The notes under the pieces: generated by a model
What the model was told of the DNA's origin: nothing
The model's input: the letters and a program-made list of their open reading frames with translations, nothing else
Database searches by the model: none
Assembly (NCBI GenBank): GCA_002104945.1
Contig: MCFH01000023.1
Coordinates: 248,001 to 312,000, forward strand
Reading direction: 5' to 3'
Origin: Piromyces finnis
Lineage: Eukaryota > Neocallimastigomycota > Neocallimastigomycetes > Neocallimastigales > Neocallimastigaceae
DNA length: 64,000 nucleotides
Program-made: the position numbers and the translations under genes
In this document: one piece after another, positions 1 to 12,567 of the stretch
How positions within the stretch are numbered: the first letter of the stretch is position 1
Layout of the letters: each line of letters begins with the position of its first letter

Positions 1-2324
1 TTTAATTCTTTTTTTAGTAGACGATAATGATATAATATTTCCAGAAAACCCGAATCTTTATTTATGATTATATTTTTATACCAATCTTTTCCAATATCAA
101 TTTTTGATTCTTCATTTACCATAATATTTAATAATTGATTATTTGATAATGGTGTTTTATGTGTTGATAAAGTAAGTAAATTTAATATAAAAGTATTATC
201 AAAAACATTATATTTAAAAATAGTAAATAATAGATCATATTTTCTGTTTTTAATAAGAATGTCTAGGAATTCCGATGATATAGTTATATTATTCTTTATT
301 AATAATTTTAAAGCTTTCTTGTTTAATAACCTTTCTTCATAAAGTTTGACAATTATTTCTTTTTCATGAATTTTAAAATTTATATTTGCTCCATTTTTTA
401 AAAATAGACTAGCTATATTATATCTCTTATTGGCAATGGCACAATATAATGGTGATTTATATTTTCGAGAATCCTTGGAATCCACAACAACATAGTCTAA
501 AGATAAATAATGACTCATTAAAAATGAAATAGTATTGAAAGAAATATCTTTTTCAATTGTATATATTAATAAATCAAATAGCTTATTATTAAAATATGAT
601 AAAATAATATTATATTTAATAATATATTTTTTTAATTCTAGAATGTCTTCTGTTTCGATTAATTTTATTATAGTTTTAAATCTACCCTCACTATTATTTA
701 GATTGTCTATGAAAAAACTGTCTAATGGAATTAAATCCATTTTTTTAATATTTTGTATAAATGATTTCTTTCTTTCATTACAATATATGTATTTATCTTT
801 ATCTAATAATTGAAAAATATCTTTAAATATTTGTTCTTTATTCCTATTATCATTGATATATAAAAATGTGATTGCTTCGAAATTATTGCTCTCAAGAGCT
901 TTTTCATACATTAAATCATTAATATTAATTTTTGTTTTTTCTTCATACAGAATTCTATGTAATTGTTTACTTGATAATGTTGTATGATTTTTATATATAG
1001 ATAGTAGTTTCAATATAAACAAATTATTATATATATACTTTTCAAAAATACATTTTAACAAATCCAATTTATTATCAACAATTAATTGATTAATGGTATT
1101 AGGCAAAATTTGAAATTGACAATTTAATATATATTTCAATTTTTTATTATCTAATATTCTATCTTCATAAAGCCATGTTAATATATCTATCTTATTTATA
1201 TTTAAACCAATTTTTATTAAGAAATCAAAAAATTTAAATTTGTTCTTTGATAAAACTAAGTAAAAAAGGGTTGTATCGTCTTTATAATTTTTATCTGAAG
1301 AGAAATCTAAATTTTCATAATGACAAGTTTTATAAATAAAATTTAGCATTTCAATTGAATAACTACTTTTTATTGTAAATTTCAGTATATCATCTTTTTG
1401 GTTAAAATCTTCTCGATAATCAGCGAGTTTAATATTATTTTCTTTTATATATGATTTTAAATGGTAGACATTATTATTTTTAATTAATTGACTTATTTTA
1501 TATTTTATTTCTTGCTTTGTTTTATTACTTTCTAATATATTTATTAATTTTTCTTTTGTTGAAATTTTGAATGGGCTATTTTTTATCTTATTTAAAAAAG
1601 GTCCTTTTAATTTATTATTTTGATTTAATATTGAAATGATATTCTTTGCAATTACATTTGTTTCTCTAGTATCGTACAAATATAATAGCATTATTGTCTC
1701 AATACAATTATTCATTATTGCTACTTCGTACATAGTTTTATTAAATTTTATTTTTTCTTTTTCCTTTTTAGTCATGTCAAATAATTCGGTATAAGATAAT
1801 TTTGTTTTATTCTTTTGAAACGATAGTAATGAAAGAATGAAACTATTATCATAGATATAATTATTAAAAATTTGATTTAAGAATACATGATTATTTATTT
1901 TAATTAATTCCATTAATAATTCTGAATTAATATTAAGACCATTTCTTATTAAATATTGAGTACCTCTTTTTGTTTTCTTTAATATTATATTACCATATGA
2001 TAATGAATTAACTTCTGTTCCATTTTCTATTATATATTTAGCTATTTCAAAATTATGCTTTTCAATTGAAATAGAAAGAAAGGTACTGTTTAAAAGATTA
2101 TATTTTCCATGAATATTAATAAATTCAAATATTTCAGGTGAAACTTTATTTTCAATACACTGTTTTAAGTTAGTATAACCATTATAACCATTAAATTCTT
2201 CTTTCAAATCTTGTAAATTGATGTTATTGTTCTTAATGTAATTTTTTAATTTATCAAGGTTATTTTCATTAATAATCTTAAATAAATTTATCATAATTAA
2301 GGTTTTATCTTTTGTAAAAGACAT
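1..2324 (-). CDS. Large helical-repeat (degenerate ankyrin-like) protein, 3' end outside window
   Basis: The reading frame is open from ATG at 2324 to the window edge (774 codons, no stop seen), so the gene is partial. It is the paralogue of the complete gene at 31172-34894. Both alternate ankyrin-like helix pairs (for example a stretch reading NFEIAKYIIENGTEVN near residues 90-105) with a longer unit built around a NNSFIL-LLS-x-K-NKTPLS core, seen here several times as YDNSFILSLLS and YNNLFILKLLS. It has no signal peptide or membrane segment, so it is probably cytosolic. It is rich in Asn, Lys and Ile. No enzymatic motif is visible; a scaffold or binding role is inference. The start was chosen because stops in all frames lie just upstream and the N-terminus is Met-Ser-Phe-Thr. 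Confidence 0.75.
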   Translation of the reverse strand, partial: MSFTKDKTLIMINLFKIINENNLDKLKNYIKNNNINLQDLKEEFNGYNGYTNLKQCIENKVSPEIFEFINIHGKYNLLNSTFLSISIEKHNFEIAKYIIENGTEVNSLSYGNIILKKTKRGTQYLIRNGLNINSELLMELIKINNHVFLNQIFNNYIYDNSFILSLLSFQKNKTKLSYTELFDMTKKEKEKIKFNKTMYEVAIMNNCIETIMLLYLYDTRETNVIAKNIISILNQNNKLKGPFLNKIKNSPFKISTKEKLINILESNKTKQEIKYKISQLIKNNNVYHLKSYIKENNIKLADYREDFNQKDDILKFTIKSSYSIEMLNFIYKTCHYENLDFSSDKNYKDDTTLFYLVLSKNKFKFFDFLIKIGLNINKIDILTWLYEDRILDNKKLKYILNCQFQILPNTINQLIVDNKLDLLKCIFEKYIYNNLFILKLLSIYKNHTTLSSKQLHRILYEEKTKININDLMYEKALESNNFEAITFLYINDNRNKEQIFKDIFQLLDKDKYIYCNERKKSFIQNIKKMDLIPLDSFFIDNLNNSEGRFKTIIKLIETEDILELKKYIIKYNIILSYFNNKLFDLLIYTIEKDISFNTISFLMSHYLSLDYVVVDSKDSRKYKSPLYCAIANKRYNIASLFLKNGANINFKIHEKEIIVKLYEERLLNKKALKLLIKNNITISSEFLDILIKNRKYDLLFTIFKYNVFDNTFILNLLTLSTHKTPLSNNQLLNIMVNEESKIDIGKDWYKNIIINKDSGFLEILYHYRLLKKEL

Positions 2325-2800
2325 TTTGCTTTATTACTTTCCCTTTACAAAATATTAGAATCTATCGAATTTTATTTAGCATATTAATGACGATAATTTA
2401 TTTTTGTTATTAAATTATGAATCTACATAAATTTATATTATAAAGTGTATTGAACAAAATTTTATGATAAATTTAAATATATTAATTGGGAAAATAAAAT
2501 TTATATTCAAAACAAATATATATAGTTAAAAAAAAAAAAAAAAAACTTTGAATTTTACATGAATATAATATATTTAATAAATAGTATACATATAAATATT
2601 CATCTTTTTAATACATTACTCTTGAGATTAATAATTTATATGATATTATTATAAAAGTATTAATAATCTTTTGATAATGAAAGATATTAATTTATTATGA
2701 TTTTATAGTTTAGATTTTTCAAAAATTAATTAAATTTTATCAAATAAAATACAAAATATAATTAAGTCAATGTATTATAAGAGGTATTCGGAGGAAAATT
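2325..2800. other. AT-rich intergenic stretch between two minus-strand genes
   Basis: Lies between the 3' end of the ankyrin-MATH gene and the ATG of the helical-repeat gene. It contains a 17-base A run near 2528 and no open coding stretch. It should hold the promoter of the gene at 1-2324, but no recognisable element is visible. Confidence 0.5.
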
Positions 2801-5800
2801 TTAATTTATATTATTTTCTCTTCCTTCTTGATATATATAAAGATTGACTCCAATAATTATATTATTTCTGTTTTTTAAATTTTCACTTCTGGTAAAATAT
2901 TTAATTCCAAATCTTTCATTATATTTGTCGAAACATAACATCTCATTTAATTTTATTTCTATTATATATATAAAAAAATTAATATGTATTATTGTTCATT
3001 TTAATTTTTTATATGGATATAGTAATTACCTCTCGGTTCAATATTTAAATTTCGAATTGAAAATACTCCTCTCGCGTGTACAGTCTCATTAGAATTCATT
3101 TTTCTCAAATAAACAGAAACATAATTGATGTATTTATTATCACTCTCTTTTATCTCAATTCTCCTATTGATTTTTAATTATCATTATTAAATAATATTAG
3201 AATATTCCTTATAATTAATATATAAACCACTATTCCTATAATATATTATGCAAAATAAAAATATTTTCATTATCATCAATTACCATATATTATTAAACAT
3301 TTTTATAGGAGGACAATAATACAACTTCTCTGGAACTACTTTACTCCATTTTTCAATATTCCACTCCATATAACCATTGTATATAAGCTCATAATTTGAA
3401 TACTCATTAGTTAAGGTATTAATCAAACTATTTGAATAATCTATATTTATATTTAAATCTATATAATTATATATTTAATAATTTATAAATATTTGTTTAT
3501 GTATTCATATATATTATGATAACTATATATTGTAAAAATATTACCTTTAGGAGTATTTAATATTTCATTATATAATATATTCTTATCTAATGGTTTTAGT
3601 ATTGATTGATCTTTTTATTGTTAAAAATTAGAATAATAATATTATTATTAAATAAGAAATATATAATTTAATTAAATACCTTTCTCATTTATTTTGTGGG
3701 ATTGAATATAAATGCCAATTATTAACGGTTCCGTTTTTAATTTATCAAAATCAATATTTTGACTAAATTTGAAAACTTCCTTGTTATTAATTGTTTTGGA
3801 TAAACCTATTATTATTATTAATAATATTTTTTATATTTTTAAAATATTTAATTTATCAGCATTAATAACAATATAAAATAAATTAATAAATTAATATTTA
3901 CATTTTATTTCATCAAGTAAAAAGTAGCTAGAAGTAATACTAGAGAACGCAATATTAACAAAGGTATTATAATCATTTTTAATTAAAACTAAATCAAATG
4001 TAAAAGTGTGATTGTTTTTCCTTTCTACATTTATTTTCCTATTTAAAATAAAATAAAGGATTATATTTTTAATAAAAAAAATAATAACGACTAATTTATA
4101 TTATTTAAAAAGTTATATATTAAAAATTTAGATAGATTACCATAAAAAATTATTATTCATAAAATTAGGACTAGATCCTTTTCCTTTATCTTTCAACCTT
4201 TCTACATTTTTAATTTTCCATTCTCTATATTCTTCATATTCTTGAACATTAGTTGAATAATCATTTTGACTTTTAAGTTTTTCTTTCAGCTTATACTTAT
4301 GTTGTTCTTTGAAATTACAATAAAAAATTTTTATTAATAATTATAGTGATAAATTATAATTCTAAATTAAAATTAATAATTATATATAAATTAAAATTCT
4401 AAATTTTATAATTATATTTAATTTACCTTCTAATAATGCAGTAAATGAAGAAGATGAAATACTTATATATTTCTTTAAATTATTTATTATACTTTTATTT
4501 TGATATTTTTCTGCATAATTTAAAAAGGAATAATCATATTTATTTTCTTTAAATATATCTGCTTCATGTTCAATTAAAATATTTGCTGCTTTTTCATTTC
4601 CTGTTTTACAAGCAACAATTAAAGGTGTATCACCTTTTTCATCCTCTATATTTATATCAGCTCCTCTGTCTATTAAATATTTTGCCATTTTTTCATTTTT
4701 ATTCCCATATAATGAAATTAAAGGTGAATTACCATTTTTATTAAATTTATTTATATCCGCTCCATTATCAATTAATGTTTTCATTATACTTTCATTATTT
4801 TTATTACAGGCTATGGTCAAAGGTGTTTCACCATCCATATTTTCTTTATTTATATCAATTTTATTTTCATCTCTAGATAATGTGTCTACTAAATATCTCA
4901 CGATGTTCTCATTTCCAACTCTACAAGCTACAATTAGAGGTGTATTACCTTTTTCATTTTCTTCATTTACATTGGCTCCTTTTTCAATTAAATATTTAAC
5001 AAGATTTTCATCTGGTGAACGTAATGAACCAGAAGAAATAGGATCACATGCTGAAATTAATAATGTATTTCCTTTTCCGTTCTTTTTATTTATATTTGCT
5101 CCTTTTTCAATTAAATAATATAATATTTCATCTTTTCTATATTTAAATGAAGTGAATAGAGGTGAATTTCCATTTTTATCTTTTTTATTTATATTGACTC
5201 CATTTTCTATTAAATATTTAACAATATTCATACATCCACGTTCTGTAGCTATAATTAAAGGTGTATCTTTAAATTTATTTCGTTTATTTAAATCTGCTCC
5301 ATTATCAATTAATAATTTAGCTATGAATTCATTTTTCTTTTTACATGAAATAATTAAAGGTGTGTCACCAAATTCATCAGTTTTATTTATATTTGCTTCA
5401 TTATCAATTAAATATTTAACTATACTTTGGTTTTCATTTCGACATGCAACAGCCAGAGGTGTATCACCTTTTTTATTTTCTTTATTTATATTAGCGCCAT
5501 TATCAATTAAATATTTAACCATAACTTCATTATCATTTTTACAAGAGATTAATAAAGGTGAATCACCATTAATATTAACCTTATTTATATGCGCTCCATT
5601 ATCAATTAATATTTTTACTATATTTTCATAATTTTTATTACATGCTATTATCAAAGGTGTTTCACCATCCATATTTTCTTTATTTATATCAATTTTATTT
5701 TCATCTCTAGATAATGTGTCTATTAAATATCTCACGATGTTCTCATTTCCAATTCTACAAGCTGTAATTAGAGGTGTATTACCTTTTTCATTTTCTTCAT

Positions 5801-8800
5801 TTACATCGGCTCCTTTTTCAATTAAATATTTAACAAGATCTTCATCTGGTGAACGTAATGAACCAGAAGAAATAGGATCACATGCTGAAATTAATAATGT
5901 ATTTCCTTTTCCGTTCTTTTTATTTATATCTGCTCCTTTTTCAATTAAATAGTGTAGTATTTCATCTTTTCTATATTCAAATGATACGAATAGAGGTGAA
6001 CTTCCACTTTTATCTTCCTTATTTATATCAGCACCGTTCTCAATTAAATGTCTTACTATATTCATATTTCCATATTTAATTGCAACTATTAAAGGAGTAT
6101 CTTTAAATCTATTTCTTTTATTTACATTTGCATTTTTATCAATCAATTCTTTTACTAAGGATTCATCTTCATTTTTACATGCCATTATTAAAGGTGTTTC
6201 ACCATTTATATTTTTTTTATTAATATCTTCTACATTTTTAATTATATACGGTGTACCAACATTTTCTTTCTCACGTTTTATATTTTTATTAATAATTTTT
6301 TCTTTATTAAATGGATTATTTAAAATTATATTATCATTAATATTTTTATCATCTGTATTAACTATTTTTTCATCTCCAAAAGGTGTATCAACGCTATTTT
6401 TCGTTATGTTTTCATCAATAATTTCTAATGAGGTTCTTAATGGAGTAGTGTTACTTTTATCTTCGTATTTAATTCCAGCACCTTTTTCAATTAAATATTT
6501 TGTTAATTTTTCGTTATTATTTTTTTTAGTAATCATTAAAAGTGTATCACCGTTTTTATTAACTTTATTTACATTTGCATCGTTATCAATTAATATTCTT
6601 ACTATATTTTCATTGTTTTTTTCACATGCTATAATTAAAGGTGTTTCACCATCAATATTTACTTTATTTATGTTAACTCTGTTTTTATCTCTTGATAATG
6701 TATCAACTAAATATTTCACTACATTTTCATTTTCAGTTTTACAAGCATTAATTAAAGCAGTGTCACCATTTTCATTTTCTTCGTTTACATCGGCATCTTT
6801 TTCAATTAAATATTTTATTAGGTTGTCATTTTCATCAGAATGAACAGATGAACATAAAAGCATTAATAGTGTATTTCCTTTACTGTCTTTTTTATTAATA
6901 TCAGCTCCATTTTCGATCAAATCATAAATTGCATTAATATTTCCATTTCCATATGAAATAAATATAGGTGAATTTCCTTTTTCCCCTTCTATATTAACAT
7001 TTGCTCCTTTCTCAATTAAACATTTCATTATATTTTTACACCTTTTTTTAATTGAAATAATTAAAGGAGTATTTTTTGATATATTTTGTTGATTTACATC
7101 AGCGCCTTTATCAATTAAATATTTTACTAAATTTTCGTTTTTCTTTTCGCATGCAATAATTAGTGGGGAATCATCATCTCTACTTACTTTATTGATATCT
7201 GCTCCATAATCAATTAAAATCTTTACTATATTTTCATTGTTTTTTTCACATGCTATAATTAAAGGTGTTTCACCATCAATATTTATTTTATCAATAACAG
7301 CTGTACTTTTATTTATAGATAGTGCTTCAACTAAGCATTTAACTATTTTTTCATTTTCATTTTTAATAGCAACTATTAAAGAAGTATCACCATTATTGTT
7401 TTCTTTATATATATCTGCCCCCTTTTCAATTAAATATTTTATTATATGTTCATTTTCATCAGGTGAAAAATATGAACTTGATGATAATGAGCATGCATGA
7501 ATCAAGAGAGTATCCCCTTTTCCATTTTTTTTATTTATATCAGCTCCATTTTTAATTAAAGAATATGTAATATCCTTTTCCCCATTATTGTAGGAAATAA
7601 ATATTGGCGGATTTTTATTTTTATCTTCTTTATCTATATCAGCACCTTTTTCTATTAAATACTCTATTATATTTCTACATCCAGATTTAATTGCAAAAAT
7701 TAATGGTGTATTTTCGAATTTATTTTGGATATTAACATTAGCGCCAATATCAATTAAATATTTTGCTAAAACTTCATTTCTTTTCATACATGCTATTATC
7801 AAAGGTGTTTCACCATTCCTGTTTTCTTTATTAATATTACGTTGTATTTCATCTTTTGATAATTTATCTATTAAATATTTCACCATTACCTCATTTCCAA
7901 CTTTACATGCGACAATTAAAGCAGAATCACCATTTTCTTTTACTTTATTTACATCTGCTCCATGATCAATTAATATTTTTGCTATTTTTTCTTTATTATT
8001 ATTGCATGCTATAATCAAAGGAGTTTCTCCATTATTGTTTTCTTTATCAATATCAATTTTGTTTTCAACTTTTGATAATGTATCTACTAAATATTTTACG
8101 ATGTTTTCATTTCCTGCTCTACAAGCAACAATTAATGCAGAATCACCATTTTTTTTCACTTTATTCAAATCTACTCCATAATCAATTAATATTTTTACTA
8201 ATTTTTCTTTTTTTTCTTGACATGCTTTAATTAACGGTGTTTCACCATCTAAATTCCCTTTATTTATATCAACTTTATTTTCATTTCTTGATAATGTATC
8301 AAGTAAATACTTTACCATTTTTTCATTTCCAACTCTACAAGCTGCAATTAGAGGTGTATTACCCTTTTCATTTTCTTCATTTACATCTGCGCCTATTTTA
8401 ATTAAAAATTTTACTAAATTTTCTTCTGGTAAATTAGATGAACCAGCAGAGAATGGATCGCATGCTGAAATTAAAAGTGTATTTCCTTTATTATCCTTTT
8501 TATTAAAATCAGCACCCTTTTCAATTAAATAGACCATCATATCCTTATTTCCATATTTAAATGAAATGAATACAGGTGAATTTCCATCCTCATCTTCTTT
8601 ATTTACATCAGCTCCATTTTCTATTAAATACTTTACCACTTTTATACTTCCATTTTTAATTGCAAGAATTAAAGGTGTTTCTTTGAATTTATTTGGTTGA
8701 TTTACATCTGCCCCTTTTTCAATTAAATATTTCACTATATCCTCATTTTTCTTTTCGCACGCTATTATTAAGGGTGAATCACCACTACGATTAATTTCAT

Positions 8801-10919
8801 TAATATTTGCTCCATTATTTATTGCTTTTTTACTAAATTTAAATTATTTTCTTTACAAGCCTTAAATAATGATGCTTGGTCATTCATATTTCCTTTTTTA
8901 CTTTTAGTATTAGTTCCAATTGCAACCCCAGACGAAGTAGCAATTACAGCATTAGTATTAGTATTAATATTACTTTGTTCTTTTTTACCAGCTCCTTTTT
9001 CAGTTAAATATTTTATTAGTTTTTCATTATTATATTTTTCAGCAATCTTAAGTGCTGTATCACCATCGTTATTAACTATATCTATATTTGCACCTTTTTC
9101 AATTAAATGTTTTATTAAATCTTCATTTTCATCAATATTAACTGGTGTACTTAAATATATAAGAGAAAAAGGATCACATGCACATTTACATGCAAAAGTC
9201 AAAAGTGTATTTCCTGCTTTATCTGTTTTATTTATATCAGCACCCTTTTCAATCAAATCATAAATTAAACTAACGTTTCCATTATCATATGAAACAAATA
9301 TAGGTGAATTTCCTTCCTTATCTTCTTTATTTACATCAGATCCTTTTTCTATTAAATATTTTATTATATTTTCATTTTTTTTTTTTAATTGAAATTATTA
9401 AAGGAGTATCTCCGATTTTATTTTGTTCATTAACATTGTCACCTCTATCAATTAAATATTTTGCTATTAATTCATTATTATTTTTACATGCCATAATTAA
9501 TGATGGCTCACCTTTAGATAACATATCAATTAAAAAATTCATAATATTTTCATTCCCAATTCTGCATGAAATAGAAAAGGAAGAAGTAGGTTCTTTTATA
9601 TCTTCATTGGATACATTAGCACCTTTTTCAACAAAATATTTAATAAGATTTTCATATGGAGAATTAAATTCCTCGGAAGAAAGCTGATCACAAGCATATT
9701 TTATAAGTGTACTACTCCTCATATTATTTTTATTTATTTCATTTTCAATTAAATATACTAATATAGTTTCTTCATTATATTTAAATGCTATTAATAGAGG
9801 TATGTTTCTTTTTTTGTTTGATTTGGCATCATCTCTATTTCTATTTTCATCTTGTTCTGGTAAAAGTTTCATCAAATTATTAATTTTTTCTTTAATTGCC
9901 ATAATTATAGGAGAATAGCCATTATTGTTACCTATACTAATGTCTCTGATACTAAATAATTGATTTACTAAGTTTTCAAATATATCATCGTTTATCATTT
10001 TACATATTTTTATTATAGGTGATTCACCACTTTTATTTGATTTATTTATGTCAGCTCCATTTTCAACTAATAATCTAACTATATTTTCTATATTATCAAT
10101 TCTACTTCTATTATTTTTTCTATATTCTATATATTCTTTACAAGCTACAATTAATGGAGTATCACCATCTTTACTTAACTCATTTAAACCAATTTTATTT
10201 ACTTCATTATCGATTAATTTTTTTAATTCTCTATCAGTTATCGATTTATCAGTAATATTTAATATATTTATGATAAAATGACTATCATATAAAAGATATT
10301 TTAAAATTTTTTTTAATTTTATTAAATCTTTTCTTTGTATCAACGTAACCAAAAAATCCGAAGTAATTTTAATTTCACCATTACAACTATTATAATTATC
10401 TGAAAGAATTGAAATTATTTTATGTAAAATTTCATCATTAAATTTATTTTTTTGATAAAGTTCATTAATAATATCTATTTTTTCAGTATTTCCCTCTGAA
10501 TCCTTTTTTTCACGATATTTTTCGCCTAATTTTTTTAAGGTATTTATTTCTTTAAGTACATTATCGGTATCATTTAAATTTACTTTTTCATATATAGAAT
10601 CAATTGCAACAATATATTGGCATATAATGAAATCTTTTTCTTCAAATACACCAAAATCAATTTTATTTATTTCTAATTCATCGGCATTTTCGTTCAATTC
10701 ATTATTAAAAGAATTAGTTAATTGATTGTCTTTAGCATTGTCTAATTTATTATTACTTGAATCAATTAAATGATTATCCAAAACATTTATATTTTTATTT
10801 TTATTAATTATTTTTTTTTGAACTAAATTGAATAATTTATCATCTGAAATAAAATTATCAAGTCCTTTTCCTTTAATAAAATCATATAACTTTAAAAATT
10901 CTTCTTCCCTCTTTTCCAT
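2801..10919 (-). CDS. Giant ankyrin-repeat protein with two C-terminal MATH domains; eight exons, two frameshifts
   Basis: ATG at 10919. Exons on the minus strand: 10919-4427, 4306-4141, 4038-3902, 3805-3680, 3610-3545, 3458-3284 (3440 is an alternative acceptor), 3163-3030 and 2958-2801. Junctions were set by GT-AG sites and unbroken frame. About 2,484 residues would result if the frame is continuous. Residues 1-190 are a helical lead-in. Canonical ankyrin units (G-x-TPLI-ACK, VKYLIEKGADVNKEN) run to about residue 2150. Two MATH-like domains follow, each with the W-x-I-x-N/K-W/V signature and the G/N-x-x-W core (FMNNNFLWKINV; MFNNIWRIEI). Two homopolymer indels (9375-9386 and 8826-8831) shift the frame by one base in opposite senses, so they cancel. 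These may be sequencing errors or a dying gene. The protein is probably a cytosolic adaptor; MATH domains commonly recruit TRAF- or ubiquitin-pathway partners, but no BTB or USP domain is present here. Confidence 0.75.
8826..8831 (-). other. Second, compensating frameshift site (ankyrin gene)
   Basis: The frame covering about 9386-8819 reads NLNLVKKQ then stops. One extra A in the six-A run (counting the A of GTA) would give NLVKKAINNGANINEINRSG and enter the downstream ankyrin frame, which is open to 4427. Its shift is opposite to that at 9375-9386, so the net change is zero. The codon at 8735, from which the downstream segment can be counted as open, is GTG within VKYLIEKG and not a real start. 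Confidence 0.7.
9375..9386 (-). other. Frameshift site in a 12-base homopolymer (ankyrin gene)
   Basis: The frame from 10919 reads ISIKKKK then stops at TGA immediately after twelve A (minus strand). With eleven A it would continue as KKKNENIIKYLIEKG, a normal ankyrin unit, and run through 9256-8819. The break is therefore a single-base difference in a homopolymer, a common sequencing or replication error. Confidence 0.75.
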
Positions 10920-12567
10920 TGTAAATATAAAAAATATTTATAAAAAAAAAAAAAAAAAAACTTAATTTAGAATTATTGAATTTATTTTTTTGATATTTTA
11001 ATTCAATTTTAAAAAATATATGTTATAATATAAATTACAATTTATTTATATAAAAACATAATTATATATGTTATTTCTTTATTTATCTTCTTCTCTTCGT
11101 AATTTAAAAATATAAACCAAGGGATAACAATTTCTCTTTCCTCAATTAAATTTTTAGATTTTTAAAAAATAATAAAGTAAATAATTTTCTTATCTTTATA
11201 TAAAAAAAAAATTATATATAATTATATATAATATAATATATAAAAATTATAAATAAATTTATATTTTTCAAAAAAAATTTCTGTATTTTTTATATTAGTT
11301 TCGATCAATTGGGGATATATTTCAATGTTTTTATAAAAAAAAAAAATTGAACAAAATATAAAAATAACAAACGATTAAAAGATTACTTTTGTTGTTTTTC
11401 AAAAGTCTCTATACTAAAATTATTATACATTAAATCTTAAAATTATAATATTCATCAATATAAACAAGTTTTAAGTTTTTATTTTATATATAAATTTACA
11501 AATTATATATCTAAATAATAATAACAAACTAAAAATTAAAAATAATAATAAATTATATACTTAATAAAGTATTTTAAATAATTCTATATTCTCTTGAATA
11601 TTGACTAATAAAAACTACAATTATTTTAATTATGTATGTTTTTATTTAATAATAATGTTGTTTAATCCTTACAGTTTTAAAAAAATATTAAATTCCTTTT
11701 TTTCTTTTATATATTTATTTTTTGAAAATATGTTAATAATAATAATAATAAATATAATTATAAGTATTATATAAATATTTATAAATATTTATGTTTATAT
11801 ATATTTACATATTAATGATTCATTATTTTCTTTTTTAAAAGCTTTGGAAATTTAATAATTTTTAATATTATTATATCTTTATAATAAAACCTTTATCTAT
11901 GGCAACAAAAGCTTTAATATATCATTTTAATTATTTATATAAAATAAATTTATAAAAGTTATTAAATGTATATAAAGCTATTTTAGAGAATTATTATATT
12001 ATGATTATAGGGTAGAAAGGAATAATAATAATATTTTTTATTTTTTTTTTAAATGACAATTTTTTACTTTTAAAAAAAATGTTTTTATTTTTATTTTTAA
12101 TTATTAAAATCAATAAATATTTCATTTTTATTGGTTGATTATATAAATCTTAATGATTAATAAAAGTAATTTTAATAATTATTTCAATTTGTTTTTTTAA
12201 TTAGTCAACATGATTTTAATGTAATATTAATATAACTTTACTATTAGAAAAGGTAATTTTTAATATATTATTTTTCTAAATATTTGATTACTCATTTATT
12301 AATATAAAGCCGAAATCATCTGTTTATGTTTCTATTATTAAAAAAAAATAGATGAACCGCATAAAATTAATAAATAACTAATATACAATTTAATAAAAAA
12401 ATTTTCCATTTATATCATGATTATTAAATAATTAGTAATTAGAAATTTCATTTTTAGTATAAAATGTGGAAATAATAACTTTTTTTAAAGTCTTTTTTTA
12501 TTTTTATAGATACCTATTATATTTTGTATATATTTCATTTTATATAATTTTTTTAAACATATAAAAT
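10920..12567. other. Divergent intergenic region, no gene seen
   Basis: Separates the head-to-head ankyrin-MATH (-) and GH64 (+) genes, so it should carry both promoters. It is very AT-rich with poly-A/T runs (for example at 10942-10960) and a short (AAT)n near 11738. No coding exon, tRNA or clear motif was found. Confidence 0.5.

Larger units (their letters stand above)
4427..10200 (-). repeat. Ankyrin-repeat array with higher-order repeat units
   Basis: Within the large exon, 33-residue ankyrin units (about 99 bases) are grouped into larger blocks marked by an inserted ACDP-type segment and by a DTLSRDENKIDINKEN segment. The marker block recurs at about 9690, 9174, 8458, 7487, 6840, 5875 and 5041. 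The last two copies, 834 bases apart, are almost identical over several hundred bases, which indicates a recent in-frame tandem duplication; the others have diverged. Confidence 0.75.

Noticed and set aside
535-813. Plus-strand open frame
   Set aside because: Antisense to the helical-repeat gene at 1-2324, with Leu/Ile/Phe-rich composition typical of the complement of an Asn/Lys-rich gene.
2844-3092. Plus-strand open frame
   Set aside because: Antisense to two MATH exons; no coding signature.
4813-9687. Several plus-strand open frames rich in Phe, Ser and Ile with repeated motifs
   Set aside because: They are mirror images of the ankyrin repeats on the minus strand and inherit their periodicity.
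4427-9700. Regular direct repeats that could suggest a CRISPR array
   Set aside because: The period of about 99 bases encodes ankyrin units and there are no unique spacers; a eukaryotic context.
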